Shown piece after piece: positions 25,337 through 34,468 of a stretch of DNA of 64,000 bases. Source of the stretch: Selenomonadales bacterium. GTDB lineage: Bacteria; Bacillota; UBA994. The stretch is taken from the NCBI GenBank assembly GCA_018335585.1, contig JAGXRZ010000052.1:1-64000 (forward strand). Direction: 5' to 3'. A program made the translations under genes and the position numbers. Within the stretch, counting starts at the first letter, position 1. Each line of letters begins with the position of its first letter. The notes under the pieces were generated by a model that saw only the letters and a program-made list of their open reading frames with translations, searched no databases and had not been told where the DNA came from.

Positions 25337-25638
25337 GGCCGTCGCGAGGCCAGATATGGCTAGTTGGGAAGCGCCCTGCACTGATAGTATCGGTCGACTT
25401 GTTTAACCATGGACCCGCCGACCTGGTTGTACTTGTGCCAATTACCACAAAGGCCAAGGGCGTTCCGCTACACGTGGAACTAAGCCCACAGGAAACGGGT
25501 CTAACTTACCTTAGCTACGCGAAGTGTGAGGACGTTAGATCTGTTTCCATAGAGAGACTATATCGTCCGTTAGGGGTGGTCGGCATCGGTACCATGGAAC
25601 TAGTCGAAGACCGACTAAGGATACTGCTCGGCCTGTAA
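25333..25638 (+). CDS. PemK/MazF-family mRNA interferase toxin
   Basis: 101 residues from GTG 25333. The SH3-like PemK fold is recognisable: RPSRGQIWLV, then RPALIVSVDLFN, LVVLVPITTKAKGVPLHVEL and YAKCEDVRSVSIERL. The loop before RPALIV is shorter than usual. MazF toxins cleave single-stranded RNA at short motifs. An in-frame ATG 15 bp upstream is possible, but GTG gives the four-base overlap (GTGA) with the antitoxin stop and a GGAG spaced eight bases. Confidence 0.85.
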   Translation: MRPSRGQIWLVGKRPALIVSVDLFNHGPADLVVLVPITTKAKGVPLHVELSPQETGLTYLSYAKCEDVRSVSIERLYRPLGVVGIGTMELVEDRLRILLGL

Positions 25639-25650
25639 GAGGACAGGCGC

Positions 25651-26172
25651 TTATGGCTTAACGCCAGCTAGCGGAACGATGCGGTAGAGGTAGGCGCCTT
25701 CTGCGTGTAGTTGAAGATAGATGGCTGTGGAACCGACTTCAACGCGATAGTCAGTCAAGTTGCCATTGTGCGCCAAAGCGTGTACCCAGTCGGCCATCTC
25801 GCGATAATCCCCGTTCCTTGCCGCTTGGTGCAGCGCAAAGTGCATGTCGTAATAGAGCGCCTCGAGCGCTGTATTGCTCTGGTCCTTATACGTTATGCGT
25901 GCCACGCGCGGGTAGGCCTGCCTCACTAAGCTACCTATGCGCTCGGTTGTGGTGGCTAACCTAGGCACGGCCTTAAGCAGAACCAGAACGGCAAGGCGGC
26001 CATTTTCATTGCGCAGCGTTACACTGCTTACGTCTGGGTCCTGTCTCAGCCTTTCTACCAATGGTTTTTCCACTGCCGTACGCTGCCACAAGTAATGGGC
26101 AGACACCAACAGCCCCAGGCCGACAAGAAAACTTATCGCTACCACTGGCCATTTCAGCTTGTGCCAGTCCAC
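25651..26172 (-). CDS. Single-pass membrane protein, unknown function
   Basis: 173 residues from GTG 26172 (GGAGG nine bases upstream). One N-terminal membrane helix (WPVVAISFLVGLGLLVSAHYLW), then a soluble domain of mixed alpha/beta pattern with DPDVSSVTLRNENGRLAVLVLLKAVP and a helical part rich in His/Asp (DMHFALHQAARNGDYREMADWVHALAHNG). Not recognised. It converges on the toxin gene with 12 bp between stops. Confidence 0.6.
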   Translation of the reverse strand: MDWHKLKWPVVAISFLVGLGLLVSAHYLWQRTAVEKPLVERLRQDPDVSSVTLRNENGRLAVLVLLKAVPRLATTTERIGSLVRQAYPRVARITYKDQSNTALEALYYDMHFALHQAARNGDYREMADWVHALAHNGNLTDYRVEVGSTAIYLQLHAEGAYLYRIVPLAGVKP

Positions 26173-26206
26173 TGCCCTAACCTCCAACTTTACATAATCT
26201 AATGGC

Positions 26207-26235
26207 AGTATAGCACAAACTTGTAACATGTTTAA
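26207..26235 (-). promoter_or_regulatory. Promoter candidate for the 25651-26172 gene
   Basis: TATACT (26212-26207) with TTAAAC 17 bp upstream on the minus strand; -10 good, -35 poor. Confidence 0.45.
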
Positions 26236-26334
26236 CCAGTAAAATATGTAATCAAAGACGCAGGAGACTGCGGAGCTATCACGAAAGACTTTGTTAGCGG
26301 TCGGTGGAGCAGTCCTATTAAGGGGGATAAGTGT

Positions 26335-27288
26335 ATGCGAGCATCAATCAGCGAAGAAAGTAGCGGGATAGAGTTTTCGCGTGCGGAGCGCATCTTAGCG
26401 CTAGGCATGGTCATCTTCTTGCTGGTAGGCGGAGCTTGGGTGTTTAACCGCATCCAGCGCATACCTGCGCGGCCGGACTACCATGCTATCGAACAGCGCT
26501 ATATCAGCAGCGAACTTCAGAATGAGTACTGGCAGGCGCAGAACACCCTGAATGCGGCTAGAGCGGCGACAGAGCGACTGCGTCAAGAACTAGCAGTTGC
26601 CACGACAGAATACGAGTTTAGGCGGGAAGAGTTCCGCGTTATGAATGAACGCGGCATCCTAGATCCTGCGCGCGAAAAAGCATACCTTGATGCTCTGGCT
26701 GCGTTTGAGCGCTTGCGCCGGGAAATTGGCTTGGCCATGGCCGTGGAAGAGAGCGCGCACGAGCGACTGCGACCGCTTGAGACACAGTGGAAGACTCTGC
26801 ACACGCAGATAGGTGAAGAACATGCACGTCGGTTGCGTGCCTTTGAACTGCAGTTGTTTGGGCTACGCCTGTTTTACGCTGTGCCTGTCTTTTTGTTGGC
26901 GCTTCTGTTGTTCTTGCGGCTGCGCAAACAAAACAGCAACTACCTAGTTTTCGCCACCGCTCTAATCGGCGCTGGCACACTGCAGCTCGTGTATCTTGTC
27001 GCGCTGTACTCGTGGCATCTCTTGCGCGATATCGCCCAAATCGCCATTGCCGTCATCGGCACGGCGCTGTGCATGTTTGGCATCGTCCTGATAAGGCGAT
27101 ACTGGCTTGACCCGGAGCGCGTTATAAGGACACGCGTCCGCCGCGGGCAGTGTTTTAGCTGCGGTGCCGCGGCGGAAGACAATGTGTACTGCCCCTCATG
27201 CGGAGAGGAACTGCAGAAGCGGTGCTTAGGCTGCGGCGCCAATCGTCCGGTTAAGGCGGCTTTCTGCCCGCACTGCCGCTATCAGTAG
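26335..27288 (+). CDS. Membrane protein with coiled coil and C-terminal double zinc ribbon
   Basis: 317 residues. First membrane helix (about 22-42), a long heptad-rich helical region (about 55-165), then three helices (LFYAVPVFLLALLLFLRL; YLVFATALIGAGTLQLVYLVAL; IAQIAIAVIGTALCMFGIVL) and two zinc ribbons at the C terminus (CFSCGAAAEDNVYCPSCG and CLGCGANRPVKAAFCPHC). ATG 26335 with AGGGGGAT upstream. The ribbon pair is usual in cytoplasmic-facing tails of Firmicute membrane proteins; no function can be assigned. Confidence 0.7.
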   Translation: MRASISEESSGIEFSRAERILALGMVIFLLVGGAWVFNRIQRIPARPDYHAIEQRYISSELQNEYWQAQNTLNAARAATERLRQELAVATTEYEFRREEFRVMNERGILDPAREKAYLDALAAFERLRREIGLAMAVEESAHERLRPLETQWKTLHTQIGEEHARRLRAFELQLFGLRLFYAVPVFLLALLLFLRLRKQNSNYLVFATALIGAGTLQLVYLVALYSWHLLRDIAQIAIAVIGTALCMFGIVLIRRYWLDPERVIRTRVRRGQCFSCGAAAEDNVYCPSCGEELQKRCLGCGANRPVKAAFCPHCRYQ

Positions 27289-27291
27289 CCT

Positions 27292-29028
27292 TTAGCGCGT
27301 CGATTCTCGCCCAAACAACCAGACACGGCGCACGAGTTCAACAATTCTCTCCCACAGCGTTGTGGTGACTTCCGGTGCGGGAGGGGTTGCCGCGCGGCGT
27401 TCAGTTTCGAGCGGCGGAGTAAAAAACACAAATTGTACTGAGCGGGCATTTGCGCGCTTAGGGTCGACAAACGAGATTACTGCTTCGTCCTGACCGTCTC
27501 CCAACAACTCACTCATCTCACTGCGCGCGTCACGCACGCCGCTAAGCATTTGGCGTTGTCCTGCAACCAGTTGCCCGATACGCTGCGGCAAAGTGCCCGT
27601 GGCAGCGTACAAAGAGCTGATGCCGTCACGCAGGACAGGGATTCCGGCTAGCAAACTTCTTCCCGAGCGAGCAATCTCGCCCCCACCCGACGCTATCTCT
27701 GTAGCTGATGTAGCCGCTCGCCCGAGGCCTTGCCTAAAGGCCTCTTTTTCCTGCGCGAGCGTAGCCTGGCCGGCTACAAGCTCTGCCATGCCTGCGTTTG
27801 CTTGGGAGAGACCCCGCTCTAGCTCCTGTGCGGCAGCGAGTTGCTGCATCGTCGCTTGGGCCAGCAGTCTGACAGCTGGGTCAGGGCTTGCTAACAGCGA
27901 ATTTGCCAGCTCGCGCACACCGCTTTGTTCTGCCGCCAGCTGGCTCAAACCGCTGCCAACAGCCGTGTACGCGTCTTGCAGAGCCGTCAAGTGCACTAGA
28001 ACCTGTTGATCTGCCTGCTGCAACTTCTGTTCTCCGGCCGCGAGTGCCTCTAGCCCCGCTGCAAAATCGCTTACGCCGACCGCATACGCCGCTAATGCCG
28101 CAGCAAACTGAGCTGCTCCGTTACTGAGAGGCACAAGCGAGGAGTCTATCTCTCCCACTCCGGTATGCAACTCGCTTAGTCCGCCTTGCAGGGCCGAACT
28201 CCCGGCGACCATCTCCGCCAAACCGTAGGTCAGACCGCTGAAGGCAGATTCAAGATTGTCGCGCCAGGCGCCCTGGGGGGCAGCCGCGCGAAACGCCATG
28301 ATTTCCAGGCGAGGAAGAGCGAAATCGCTTATGTCCGCTTCGATGACTTGCAGATGACTTTCTCCCGGTTGCACGGCAAACCCAAGCGTCAGTCGATTCC
28401 CCACCAAAAGCTCCGTTACTCCCGGCGCATGGACGGCAGCTACCCTATCTACAACCATTGGCACCGTCACTTGCACGGTGTAGCGGCCAGCAAAGTGCGA
28501 AGGGGCTGCCGGGTTCGGGCGCACGTCGATAGTCATGCGCAGCCTGCCGCTTGCGCCGAGCAGTTGCTCTGCTGTCACTTCTTCCCCGTTAAGGTGGTAC
28601 CTAATGGCAAACAACCAGGGCGTAGCGACGTTTTCGAGCCTTCCTTGGTAACGAAACACGGCGGGCTCCTCCGTCCCGGCGGCAATTTCTACCCGCCCGT
28701 TATGGACGACAATCTCGCGCTCGTCGCTTAGGTTTTGCACGGCGCTAAAGTTACCGTAGTCGGTAAGCGGCCCTGTCGGTCGGCGAAAAGTGTTGACGAC
28801 ATAGACTTCGCGCACCGCACCGTCGTGACCTAGGGTTACGTAGACCGTCTCATCCTTAGGCGATGCCGTAGTCCCTGCGACCAATGCGCCGCGGGGGACT
28901 GCGCTTTGCGCCTGCATACTGGCGGCGGTAGAGGCCAGTACTACGGCTAGCAGCCCTAATAACACTGCACCGAGGCGCCTCCGCCACGCACCTTTTTGCT
29001 TTAGGTTTCTCTGCACTCGCGTTAACAT
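27292..29028 (-). CDS. Exported coiled-coil protein partner of the MMPL exporter (YhgE/Pip-like repeats)
   Basis: 578 residues. Signal peptide or anchor (about 18-43). Then a beta-rich domain, and from about residue 260 to 500 runs of L-x-x-G-type heptads (GLAEMVAGSSALQGGLSELHTGVGEIDSSL) that recall the YhgE/Pip family periplasmic helix. A last short hydrophobic/basic segment (LWERIVELVRRVWLFGR) follows. The ATG overlaps the end of the MMPL gene by seven bases, so both are co-translated. Probably an extracytoplasmic accessory of that exporter. Confidence 0.65.
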   Translation of the reverse strand: MLTRVQRNLKQKGAWRRRLGAVLLGLLAVVLASTAASMQAQSAVPRGALVAGTTASPKDETVYVTLGHDGAVREVYVVNTFRRPTGPLTDYGNFSAVQNLSDEREIVVHNGRVEIAAGTEEPAVFRYQGRLENVATPWLFAIRYHLNGEEVTAEQLLGASGRLRMTIDVRPNPAAPSHFAGRYTVQVTVPMVVDRVAAVHAPGVTELLVGNRLTLGFAVQPGESHLQVIEADISDFALPRLEIMAFRAAAPQGAWRDNLESAFSGLTYGLAEMVAGSSALQGGLSELHTGVGEIDSSLVPLSNGAAQFAAALAAYAVGVSDFAAGLEALAAGEQKLQQADQQVLVHLTALQDAYTAVGSGLSQLAAEQSGVRELANSLLASPDPAVRLLAQATMQQLAAAQELERGLSQANAGMAELVAGQATLAQEKEAFRQGLGRAATSATEIASGGGEIARSGRSLLAGIPVLRDGISSLYAATGTLPQRIGQLVAGQRQMLSGVRDARSEMSELLGDGQDEAVISFVDPKRANARSVQFVFFTPPLETERRAATPPAPEVTTTLWERIVELVRRVWLFGRESTR

Positions 29029-31079
29029 GCCTTCGCCCGCCTTTCGTTTATGAACCCGGGATTTATGGTAGTCGCCTGAATCAGCCTGTCGCTGACCATT
29101 AAGATCTGAGGCAAAAAGACTAGCACTAGAGTGCCAGACAACACGGCACCCCGCCCGATAAGCATCCCAAGAGCAGCGATAGCCGGCACGCCCGAGACAA
29201 AACCAAGCGTAAAGCCTGCTGCGGCGAGAATCCCCGCCGATGTAACAATCGCGCTGAGGGAAAGCTGTACGGCTCTCGCAGCAGAGGCACCCACTCCCAT
29301 GTCGCGCCTAGACTCCATGTAGCGCCCCGTCAGAAGAATTGCATAGTCAATCGTCGCCCCAAGCTGCACGGCGCTCACAATCATGTAGCCGATAAAGACA
29401 AGCGGCGAGCCCGTAAAGTACGGTATGGCCATGTTGAGCCAAATGGCAGCCTGTATAGTCAGCACTAAGATAAACGGCAGGCTTAGGGAACGAAACGACA
29501 AAGCGATAACGGCCCCCACGGCTAGGATGGCGACTAAGTTTGTAATTCTAAAATCCTCTTCTACCACCGCGCGTATGTCGCTGACAGCCGGGGTTGAGCC
29601 AAGCAGCCATGCTCTGTCGCCGTAGTGCTCACTGGCGACGCGGCGGATGCCGGCAAGTGCACTCTCTGCGGCTAGGCTTTCTACGGCGGTGTCGAGAGTG
29701 AGCACTATCCGCGAGTATTCCTGGCCGACAAACTCGTCAACTACAGCCTGCGGCAACATGGCGCGCGGCACTGAGGCATCGGCTAACGTAGTTAACCCCT
29801 CTACCGCACGCACATCGGGCAGAGCACGCAAGGCATTAACCATGGAGATTTCACGCGGTATGTCGCCTTCAGGGAACATAAGCGCTATCGGGTTGTGCCA
29901 GCCAAACTGCGGATGGCGAGCGGCAACTGCGGCGGGAGTCCCTTCGCCATAGAGAAAATGATTGGCATCCTGCGCCACTATAGCTAGCGGCAGCAGAATG
30001 AGCACAAGCGGAAGAATAAGGCGCATCCTAACTATCCGACGTGCGACGGTACCTGACGCAGAGAGGAGCGGCTTGTGGTGCGTGCGTTCAATCCAGGCCG
30101 CAAAGTATATTACTAAAGCAGGGAGAAGCGTAAGCACGGTGATTAGGCTAAGCCCCACGCCCTTGGCCAGCACTAATCCTAAGTCCGGTCCAAGGCCATA
30201 TCGCATAAACATCAGCGCGACGAAGCCTGCGATAGTTGTCAGAGAGCTCGCGAGGACTGTGATGAATGAGCCGCTTAAAGCGGCGCTCATTGCGGATTCC
30301 ACAGTAAGCCCGCGGCTCCGCTCTTCGCTAAAGCGGTGCAAGAGAAAGATGGCATAATCCATAGTGACCGCAAACTGAAGGAGGCTAGCCGTTGTATGCG
30401 TGATAAAGGAAACCGACCCAAGAAAGGCGTTAGTCCCCATGTTAATTAAGATAGACACGCCAATGACGAAGCAGAATAGAAGCGGCTCGATCCATGAACT
30501 TGTGGCGAAGAACAGAATAGCCAAGAAGACTGGCAATACCAGCGCAACGATAGTCGCAATCTCCGAGGTAGCGGTGCGGCGCAAGTTCAGAGCATCAACG
30601 GCCGGTCCCCGCACCAAGATTTCGCCCCCGTTAAGCGCGCGCAAAGCATCAACTGCGTCTCCGGTAGCAGGCGCGTGGTCACCTTCCGCAAAGCTAACGC
30701 TAAAACGCAATACACCATCGGCAAAGTACGGTGCCACGTCGGCGGGCGACAGCATGGCCAAGGGCTGGGTTGTGTCGGCGATGTCGCCGAGCCAGACAAC
30801 GGTGCGCACGCCGTCAATGGCGCCTATAGCATCGCGGAGACGCTTTGCGGCCACAATGTCGAGACCACTAACTAAGACCTCGGCCGAGCCATGCAGTCCA
30901 AACTCTCGCTCCATTACCGCAATGGCTCGGCGCGTGGGCATGTCGGCAGGCAGATAGGCGGTTTGATCGTAGTTAATGACTACCTGCGGCAGCAGCATCA
31001 GCGCTGCGAGTGTGGCAAGGGCAAAGACACCGACAACCAGCTTGCGGCCCGCCACGATGGACTCAGACAATCGTTTCAC
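29022..31079 (-). CDS. MMPL/RND-family exporter
   Basis: 685 residues with twelve membrane helices arranged as one helix, a large outer loop, five helices, and the same again: the two-fold RND/MMPL pattern. The conserved helix-4 acidic pair region is seen as TMDYAIFLLHRFSEERSRG in the first half and TIDYAILLTGRYMESRRD in the second; both Asp-Tyr pairs that relay protons are kept. Exports lipids or drugs in relatives. The gene lies between an operator-like palindrome and its accessory gene, and behind a TetR repressor gene. Confidence 0.9.
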   Translation of the reverse strand: MKRLSESIVAGRKLVVGVFALATLAALMLLPQVVINYDQTAYLPADMPTRRAIAVMEREFGLHGSAEVLVSGLDIVAAKRLRDAIGAIDGVRTVVWLGDIADTTQPLAMLSPADVAPYFADGVLRFSVSFAEGDHAPATGDAVDALRALNGGEILVRGPAVDALNLRRTATSEIATIVALVLPVFLAILFFATSSWIEPLLFCFVIGVSILINMGTNAFLGSVSFITHTTASLLQFAVTMDYAIFLLHRFSEERSRGLTVESAMSAALSGSFITVLASSLTTIAGFVALMFMRYGLGPDLGLVLAKGVGLSLITVLTLLPALVIYFAAWIERTHHKPLLSASGTVARRIVRMRLILPLVLILLPLAIVAQDANHFLYGEGTPAAVAARHPQFGWHNPIALMFPEGDIPREISMVNALRALPDVRAVEGLTTLADASVPRAMLPQAVVDEFVGQEYSRIVLTLDTAVESLAAESALAGIRRVASEHYGDRAWLLGSTPAVSDIRAVVEEDFRITNLVAILAVGAVIALSFRSLSLPFILVLTIQAAIWLNMAIPYFTGSPLVFIGYMIVSAVQLGATIDYAILLTGRYMESRRDMGVGASAARAVQLSLSAIVTSAGILAAAGFTLGFVSGVPAIAALGMLIGRGAVLSGTLVLVFLPQILMVSDRLIQATTINPGFINERRAKAC

Positions 31080-31096
31080 ATGCTTCCCCCTATAAT

Positions 31097-31114
31097 AGTG
31101 AACGTTGGTTCACT
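31097..31114. promoter_or_regulatory. TetR operator candidate upstream of the MMPL gene
   Basis: AGTGAAC and GTTCACT form a perfect inverted repeat with a GTTG centre, 18 bp before the MMPL start. The half site AGTGAA recurs at the predicted start of transcription of the tetR gene itself (about 31767-31773). Confidence 0.65.
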
Positions 31115-31161
31115 TTTAGTTCAATAAGATACATAGCCAAGAGCTATGTTCTTACGTGCGC

Positions 31162-31755
31162 TTATTGTTGCTCTGTCAACCTTTTCTCAAGGTCGTCAAA
31201 GAAGAACACTAACATGCGGCTGATAAGTTCGTGCAAGCGCTTAGGCTCCTGCACGGAACGCAGTAGGGCGACCATGCCTGCAAAGAAACCTGCCGCAATT
31301 AAGCCCAGCAGCGTGTCATCGGCGTTGATGCCCTCGCGCGCGAGTTCTGTCCGCATGCGTTCGTGAATCATCGCGGTTACGGTGGGGAAAAAATCCTCGT
31401 GCTTAGAACCGACGCTCTTCTCGTGGATAATGGCGAGTTGGCGGCCGTGTGTGGCATACACCTCCATGATTCCCGCCGCAAGATGCCGGGCTAAGCTGCG
31501 TATACCCCTAGTTTGATGGCCACTGCAAAAGCTCGCCGCATCGGCCATCAGAGCGGCAATGCGCTCGTAGCTCGCGCGGACTATCGTATCAAAGATGTCG
31601 TCCTTGCTGGCAAAGTACCGATAGAGGTTCCCAGTAGAGACCCCTGCCCGCTCTGCTATGCGGCGCACTTGCGCCCCTAGGTACCCGTACTCCTCAAACT
31701 CGTCAAGAGCCGCAGCTAATATCCGCGCGCGCACTTCCTCTTTTTGGTATTGCAT
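31162..31755 (-). CDS. TetR/AcrR-family repressor
   Basis: 197 residues from ATG 31755 (GAGG seven bases upstream; an in-frame GTG at 31773 is less likely). N-terminal HTH (RARILAAALDEFEEYGYLGAQVRRIAERAGVSTGNLYRYFASKDDIF) is a textbook TetR sequence; the rest is a helical ligand domain. It should control the MMPL exporter operon and itself through the AGTGAAC sites. The ligand is unknown. Confidence 0.92.
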   Translation of the reverse strand: MQYQKEEVRARILAAALDEFEEYGYLGAQVRRIAERAGVSTGNLYRYFASKDDIFDTIVRASYERIAALMADAASFCSGHQTRGIRSLARHLAAGIMEVYATHGRQLAIIHEKSVGSKHEDFFPTVTAMIHERMRTELAREGINADDTLLGLIAAGFFAGMVALLRSVQEPKRLHELISRMLVFFFDDLEKRLTEQQ

Positions 31756-31781
31756 TAGCGAACCTCGATTCACTTTTGTCT

Positions 31782-31811
31782 AGTATAGCCCTTTGCGCAG
31801 CAAGGCGTCAA
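31782..31811 (-). promoter_or_regulatory. Promoter of the tetR gene
   Basis: TTGACG (31811-31806), 18-bp spacer, TATACT (31787-31782) on the minus strand, 27 bp before the ATG. Confidence 0.75.
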
Positions 31812-31861
31812 GATAGCAGGCCGTCTACTCCCCCACCCGCAGGATATGCCCACGCCGTGGG

Positions 31862-32116
31862 CTACGGCCGCTGAAGTACATTGGTATCCCTGCCCAATAA
31901 CCACCGTAGTCCTATAGTTGCAGTCCTGACCCATAGACCAATACGCCACCAAGGATACATTACGTTGAGCGCCATCGCGAAGCCCACAGAAAACGCAGAC
32001 TGAGCTGCCCACTCAGCTGGAACGATCGCACGGTATCGCACTAATTTGACTATTACTTCGGCTAGGGTGCCTAATGCCACTCCTAAAATAAATACCGTTT
32101 CAAGCAACACGCTCAC
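31862..32116 (-). CDS. Small membrane protein, unknown function
   Basis: 84 residues from GTG 32116, which has AGGAGGT ten bases upstream. A hydrophobic helix at about 3-22 (VLLETVFILGVALGTLAEVIV) and a weaker second one (FSVGFAMALNVMYPWWRIGLWV). Basic C terminus. No family recognised. It may be a short holin-like or regulatory membrane peptide, but nothing nearby supports a phage origin. Confidence 0.5.
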   Translation of the reverse strand: MSVLLETVFILGVALGTLAEVIVKLVRYRAIVPAEWAAQSAFSVGFAMALNVMYPWWRIGLWVRTATIGLRWLLGRDTNVLQRP

Positions 32117-32230
32117 TGTACATTTACCTCCTAGCTTCTTACGCCCGACCATCTCCTCAGTGACTTGGGCGAAAAAGTACTCTCTTGCATTTTCGACAAG
32201 GTTTAACAAGTTCCTGCTGTATTACCTGGA

Positions 32231-32270
32231 TGTCGCACTCCTCCGTCCCAAAACGACACTCCTCCGTCCC
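32231..32270. repeat. Tandem pair of the CACTCCTCCGTCCC repeat
   Basis: The 14-mer occurs at 32236-32249 and 32257-32270. TGTCG (32231-32235) and CGACA (32254-32258) bracket the first copy as an inverted repeat. The CCGTCCC core is the same as in the GAAGCAAAA hairpin repeat. The rest of 32117-32341 holds the exporter leader and nothing else I recognise. Confidence 0.75.
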
Positions 32271-32341
32271 CAACCCTCGGAACTCCGCGCTCGCTCTTGC
32301 GTAATAGAATGTGGTGTGCTAAACAAGGTGAGAAGGGACTG

Positions 32342-33262
32342 ATGCGCTTGAACGAACTGCTAAGCGTAAAGGGTATCAATAAGACCTTTGGCGCGACGAA
32401 GGCTGTGCGCGACCTCTCTTTTGCGGTGCGGGAGGGGGAAATATTCGGCTTGCTCGGGCCTAACGGCGCGGGCAAATCAACTACGATTAGGTGCATTCTC
32501 GGCATCATTCTGCCGGACGGCGGCGAGATTAGTTTCAGCTTTGCCGAGAAGGGCACCTCACGCCGACACATTGGCTATCTCCCGGAAGAGCGCGGCCTCT
32601 ACAAGGATGTGCCGGTGCTTGACATTATCCTGTACTTAGCAAGCCTCAAGAACTATCCTCTCGACAAAGCCAAACAGCGCGCAGAAGTGCTGTTAGAGAG
32701 GTTTGGCTTATCAAAGAAGGGCAAGGCCAAAGTAGAAGAGCTCTCCAAGGGTATGGCGCAGAAAGTGCAGTTTATCGCTTCGATTATTCACGAGCCAAAG
32801 CTGTTAATCCTTGATGAGCCGTTCTCGGGCTTAGACCCCGTAAGCCAGGACGTGCTTAAGGCGGAGGTGCGTGCCTTAGCCGCGCAGGGAACGGCAATCC
32901 TCTTATCGGCACATCAAATGCACCTTGTAGAAGAGCTATGCGACCGCATCTCGCTCATTAACCAAGGGCAACAGGCTGTGTATGGCCGTATGAGTGAGAT
33001 TAAAGCGCGCTATGCCGAGCAAAAGTGCATTATCCACGGCGACAACTCGCGCGTGAACTTCGAGCGACTACCGGGAGTCCGGCGCGTAGAGCGCGATACC
33101 GCCAGGACGACGCTGTACTTGCAGGGGGGCTTAGACGTACCAGACCTGCTTAAGGCGTTGCCAGTGGGTACAGAGATTTCGGAGATGCGTATAGAGCGCA
33201 TTTCGCTGCACGATATCTTCGTTAACGTAGCCCAAGGAGGTGCCGCACATGTGGCGCGATAG
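32342..33262 (+). CDS. natA: NatA-like ABC exporter ATP-binding protein
   Basis: 306 residues from ATG 32342 (GAGAAGGG upstream). Walker A GPNGAGKST, the NatA-type LPEERGLYKDVPVLDIILYLA segment, signature LSKGMAQ and Walker B LLILDEPFSGLDP are intact, with a C-terminal DUF4162-type domain. Relatives drive sodium or drug efflux with a NatB permease, encoded next with an overlap of 14 bases. Confidence 0.88.
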   Translation: MRLNELLSVKGINKTFGATKAVRDLSFAVREGEIFGLLGPNGAGKSTTIRCILGIILPDGGEISFSFAEKGTSRRHIGYLPEERGLYKDVPVLDIILYLASLKNYPLDKAKQRAEVLLERFGLSKKGKAKVEELSKGMAQKVQFIASIIHEPKLLILDEPFSGLDPVSQDVLKAEVRALAAQGTAILLSAHQMHLVEELCDRISLINQGQQAVYGRMSEIKARYAEQKCIIHGDNSRVNFERLPGVRRVERDTARTTLYLQGGLDVPDLLKALPVGTEISEMRIERISLHDIFVNVAQGGAAHVAR

Positions 33263-34445
33263 CCTAAAAGTCGCTCGTTGGGAAGCTCTCAAGATGCTAA
33301 AAAATCCGTCGTTTATAATTTCGATTCTGCTGACACCTATCATCATGCTTGTGTTTGGTGGCATCCCGGCCTTGTTAGAAAGGATTGATGCGGAGCAGCC
33401 GTTCCGTCTGTTTGTCATTGATCAACTCGGCGTCTATAGTACGCTTAGGGAAATGAGCCCGCCTGATCTAAACATTGAGCTAGTTCGCTATGACGGTAGT
33501 GTAGCAACATTGACGGAGGAAGTTCGCGGTGCGAGCACACAGGGATTTGTCGTGCTCGACCAGGCAGCGCTAGCCGCACGCACGGCCACAATAACCCTCG
33601 GCGGCGACGGTACGCCGCCTCTACATGGCTTTTCTCTCTTGCTATCGTCGGTGCTGCGCTTTCACGCCTTGCAGGCACATGGCGTATCGAACGAGGTGAT
33701 GAGTTTGGCACTCGCTCCCTTTCACGTCGCCACAGCCTCACTCACGCAGCAGGCTGATCCGTATGCACGTATTGTTCCTCTTATATTTGGAGGACTCATC
33801 CTCATGACCATTTTTATCACAGGCATCATGACGCTCCAGAGCGCGGTAACGGAGAAAAAGGACCGCATGGCCGAAGTCTTGCTTTCGTCGGTGACTCCGG
33901 ACAATCTCATGCAGGGGAAGATTCTCGGCAACTGCGTGCTAGGCATAGTACAAGTTACCGCGTGGTTAGTTTTTGGCATCGCAGCCGCTCATTTCTTCTA
34001 TGATATTCCGGTGCTCCGCTACCTAGCGACACCTAATCTGCCACTAATAATCTTCTTCGCCCTAGGAGGCTATGTTCTCTCGGCCTCTGTGCTGGTGGCG
34101 ATGGGAGCAACTATCGAGGATATGGCCACCGCTACGAACTTTCAGAGCATGGTGTTTCTATTGCCGATGTTGCCGGTGCTGTTCATTGGCCCTGTTATCG
34201 CTAACCCGAATGGTTTGGTGGCGGCAATAGGCTCTTACTTCCCCTTCGCCGCGCCCGGAGTTATGGTGATGCGCTTAGCGCTCTCTACTACCCTGACGGC
34301 GATAGACATTGCGCTGCCCGCCCTCGCCATGTTAGTTTTGACTGGACTAATGATGAAACTCGCAGGCAAAGTGTTTCGCGTCGCCATGCTAATGTACGGC
34401 AAAAATCCAACGTCTGCCGAAATGTGGCGTTGGATAAGGCAATAA
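33249..34445 (+). CDS. natB: NatB-like ABC exporter permease
   Basis: 398 residues from ATG 33249, which has AAGGAGGT seven bases upstream inside the natA gene. First helix near residues 22-42, a long outer domain (about 45-160), then five C-terminal helices (VPLIFGGLILMTIFITGIM; NCVLGIVQVTAWLVFGIAA; LPLIIFFALGGYVLSASVLVA; FLLPMLPVLFIGPVI; IDIALPALAMLVLTGLMM), the ABC-2 NatB layout. The motif EKKDRMAEVLLSSVTPDNLMQGKILG is the family's coupling segment. Confidence 0.88.
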   Translation: MWRDSLKVARWEALKMLKNPSFIISILLTPIIMLVFGGIPALLERIDAEQPFRLFVIDQLGVYSTLREMSPPDLNIELVRYDGSVATLTEEVRGASTQGFVVLDQAALAARTATITLGGDGTPPLHGFSLLLSSVLRFHALQAHGVSNEVMSLALAPFHVATASLTQQADPYARIVPLIFGGLILMTIFITGIMTLQSAVTEKKDRMAEVLLSSVTPDNLMQGKILGNCVLGIVQVTAWLVFGIAAAHFFYDIPVLRYLATPNLPLIIFFALGGYVLSASVLVAMGATIEDMATATNFQSMVFLLPMLPVLFIGPVIANPNGLVAAIGSYFPFAAPGVMVMRLALSTTLTAIDIALPALAMLVLTGLMMKLAGKVFRVAMLMYGKNPTSAEMWRWIRQ

Positions 34446-34468
34446 AGGCAAGGAGGGTAACGATTACT

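Noticed and set aside
29962-30957. Series of plus-strand frames opposite the MMPL gene
   Set aside because: Ser/Arg/Thr-rich shadows caused by GC-rich third positions of the real gene.
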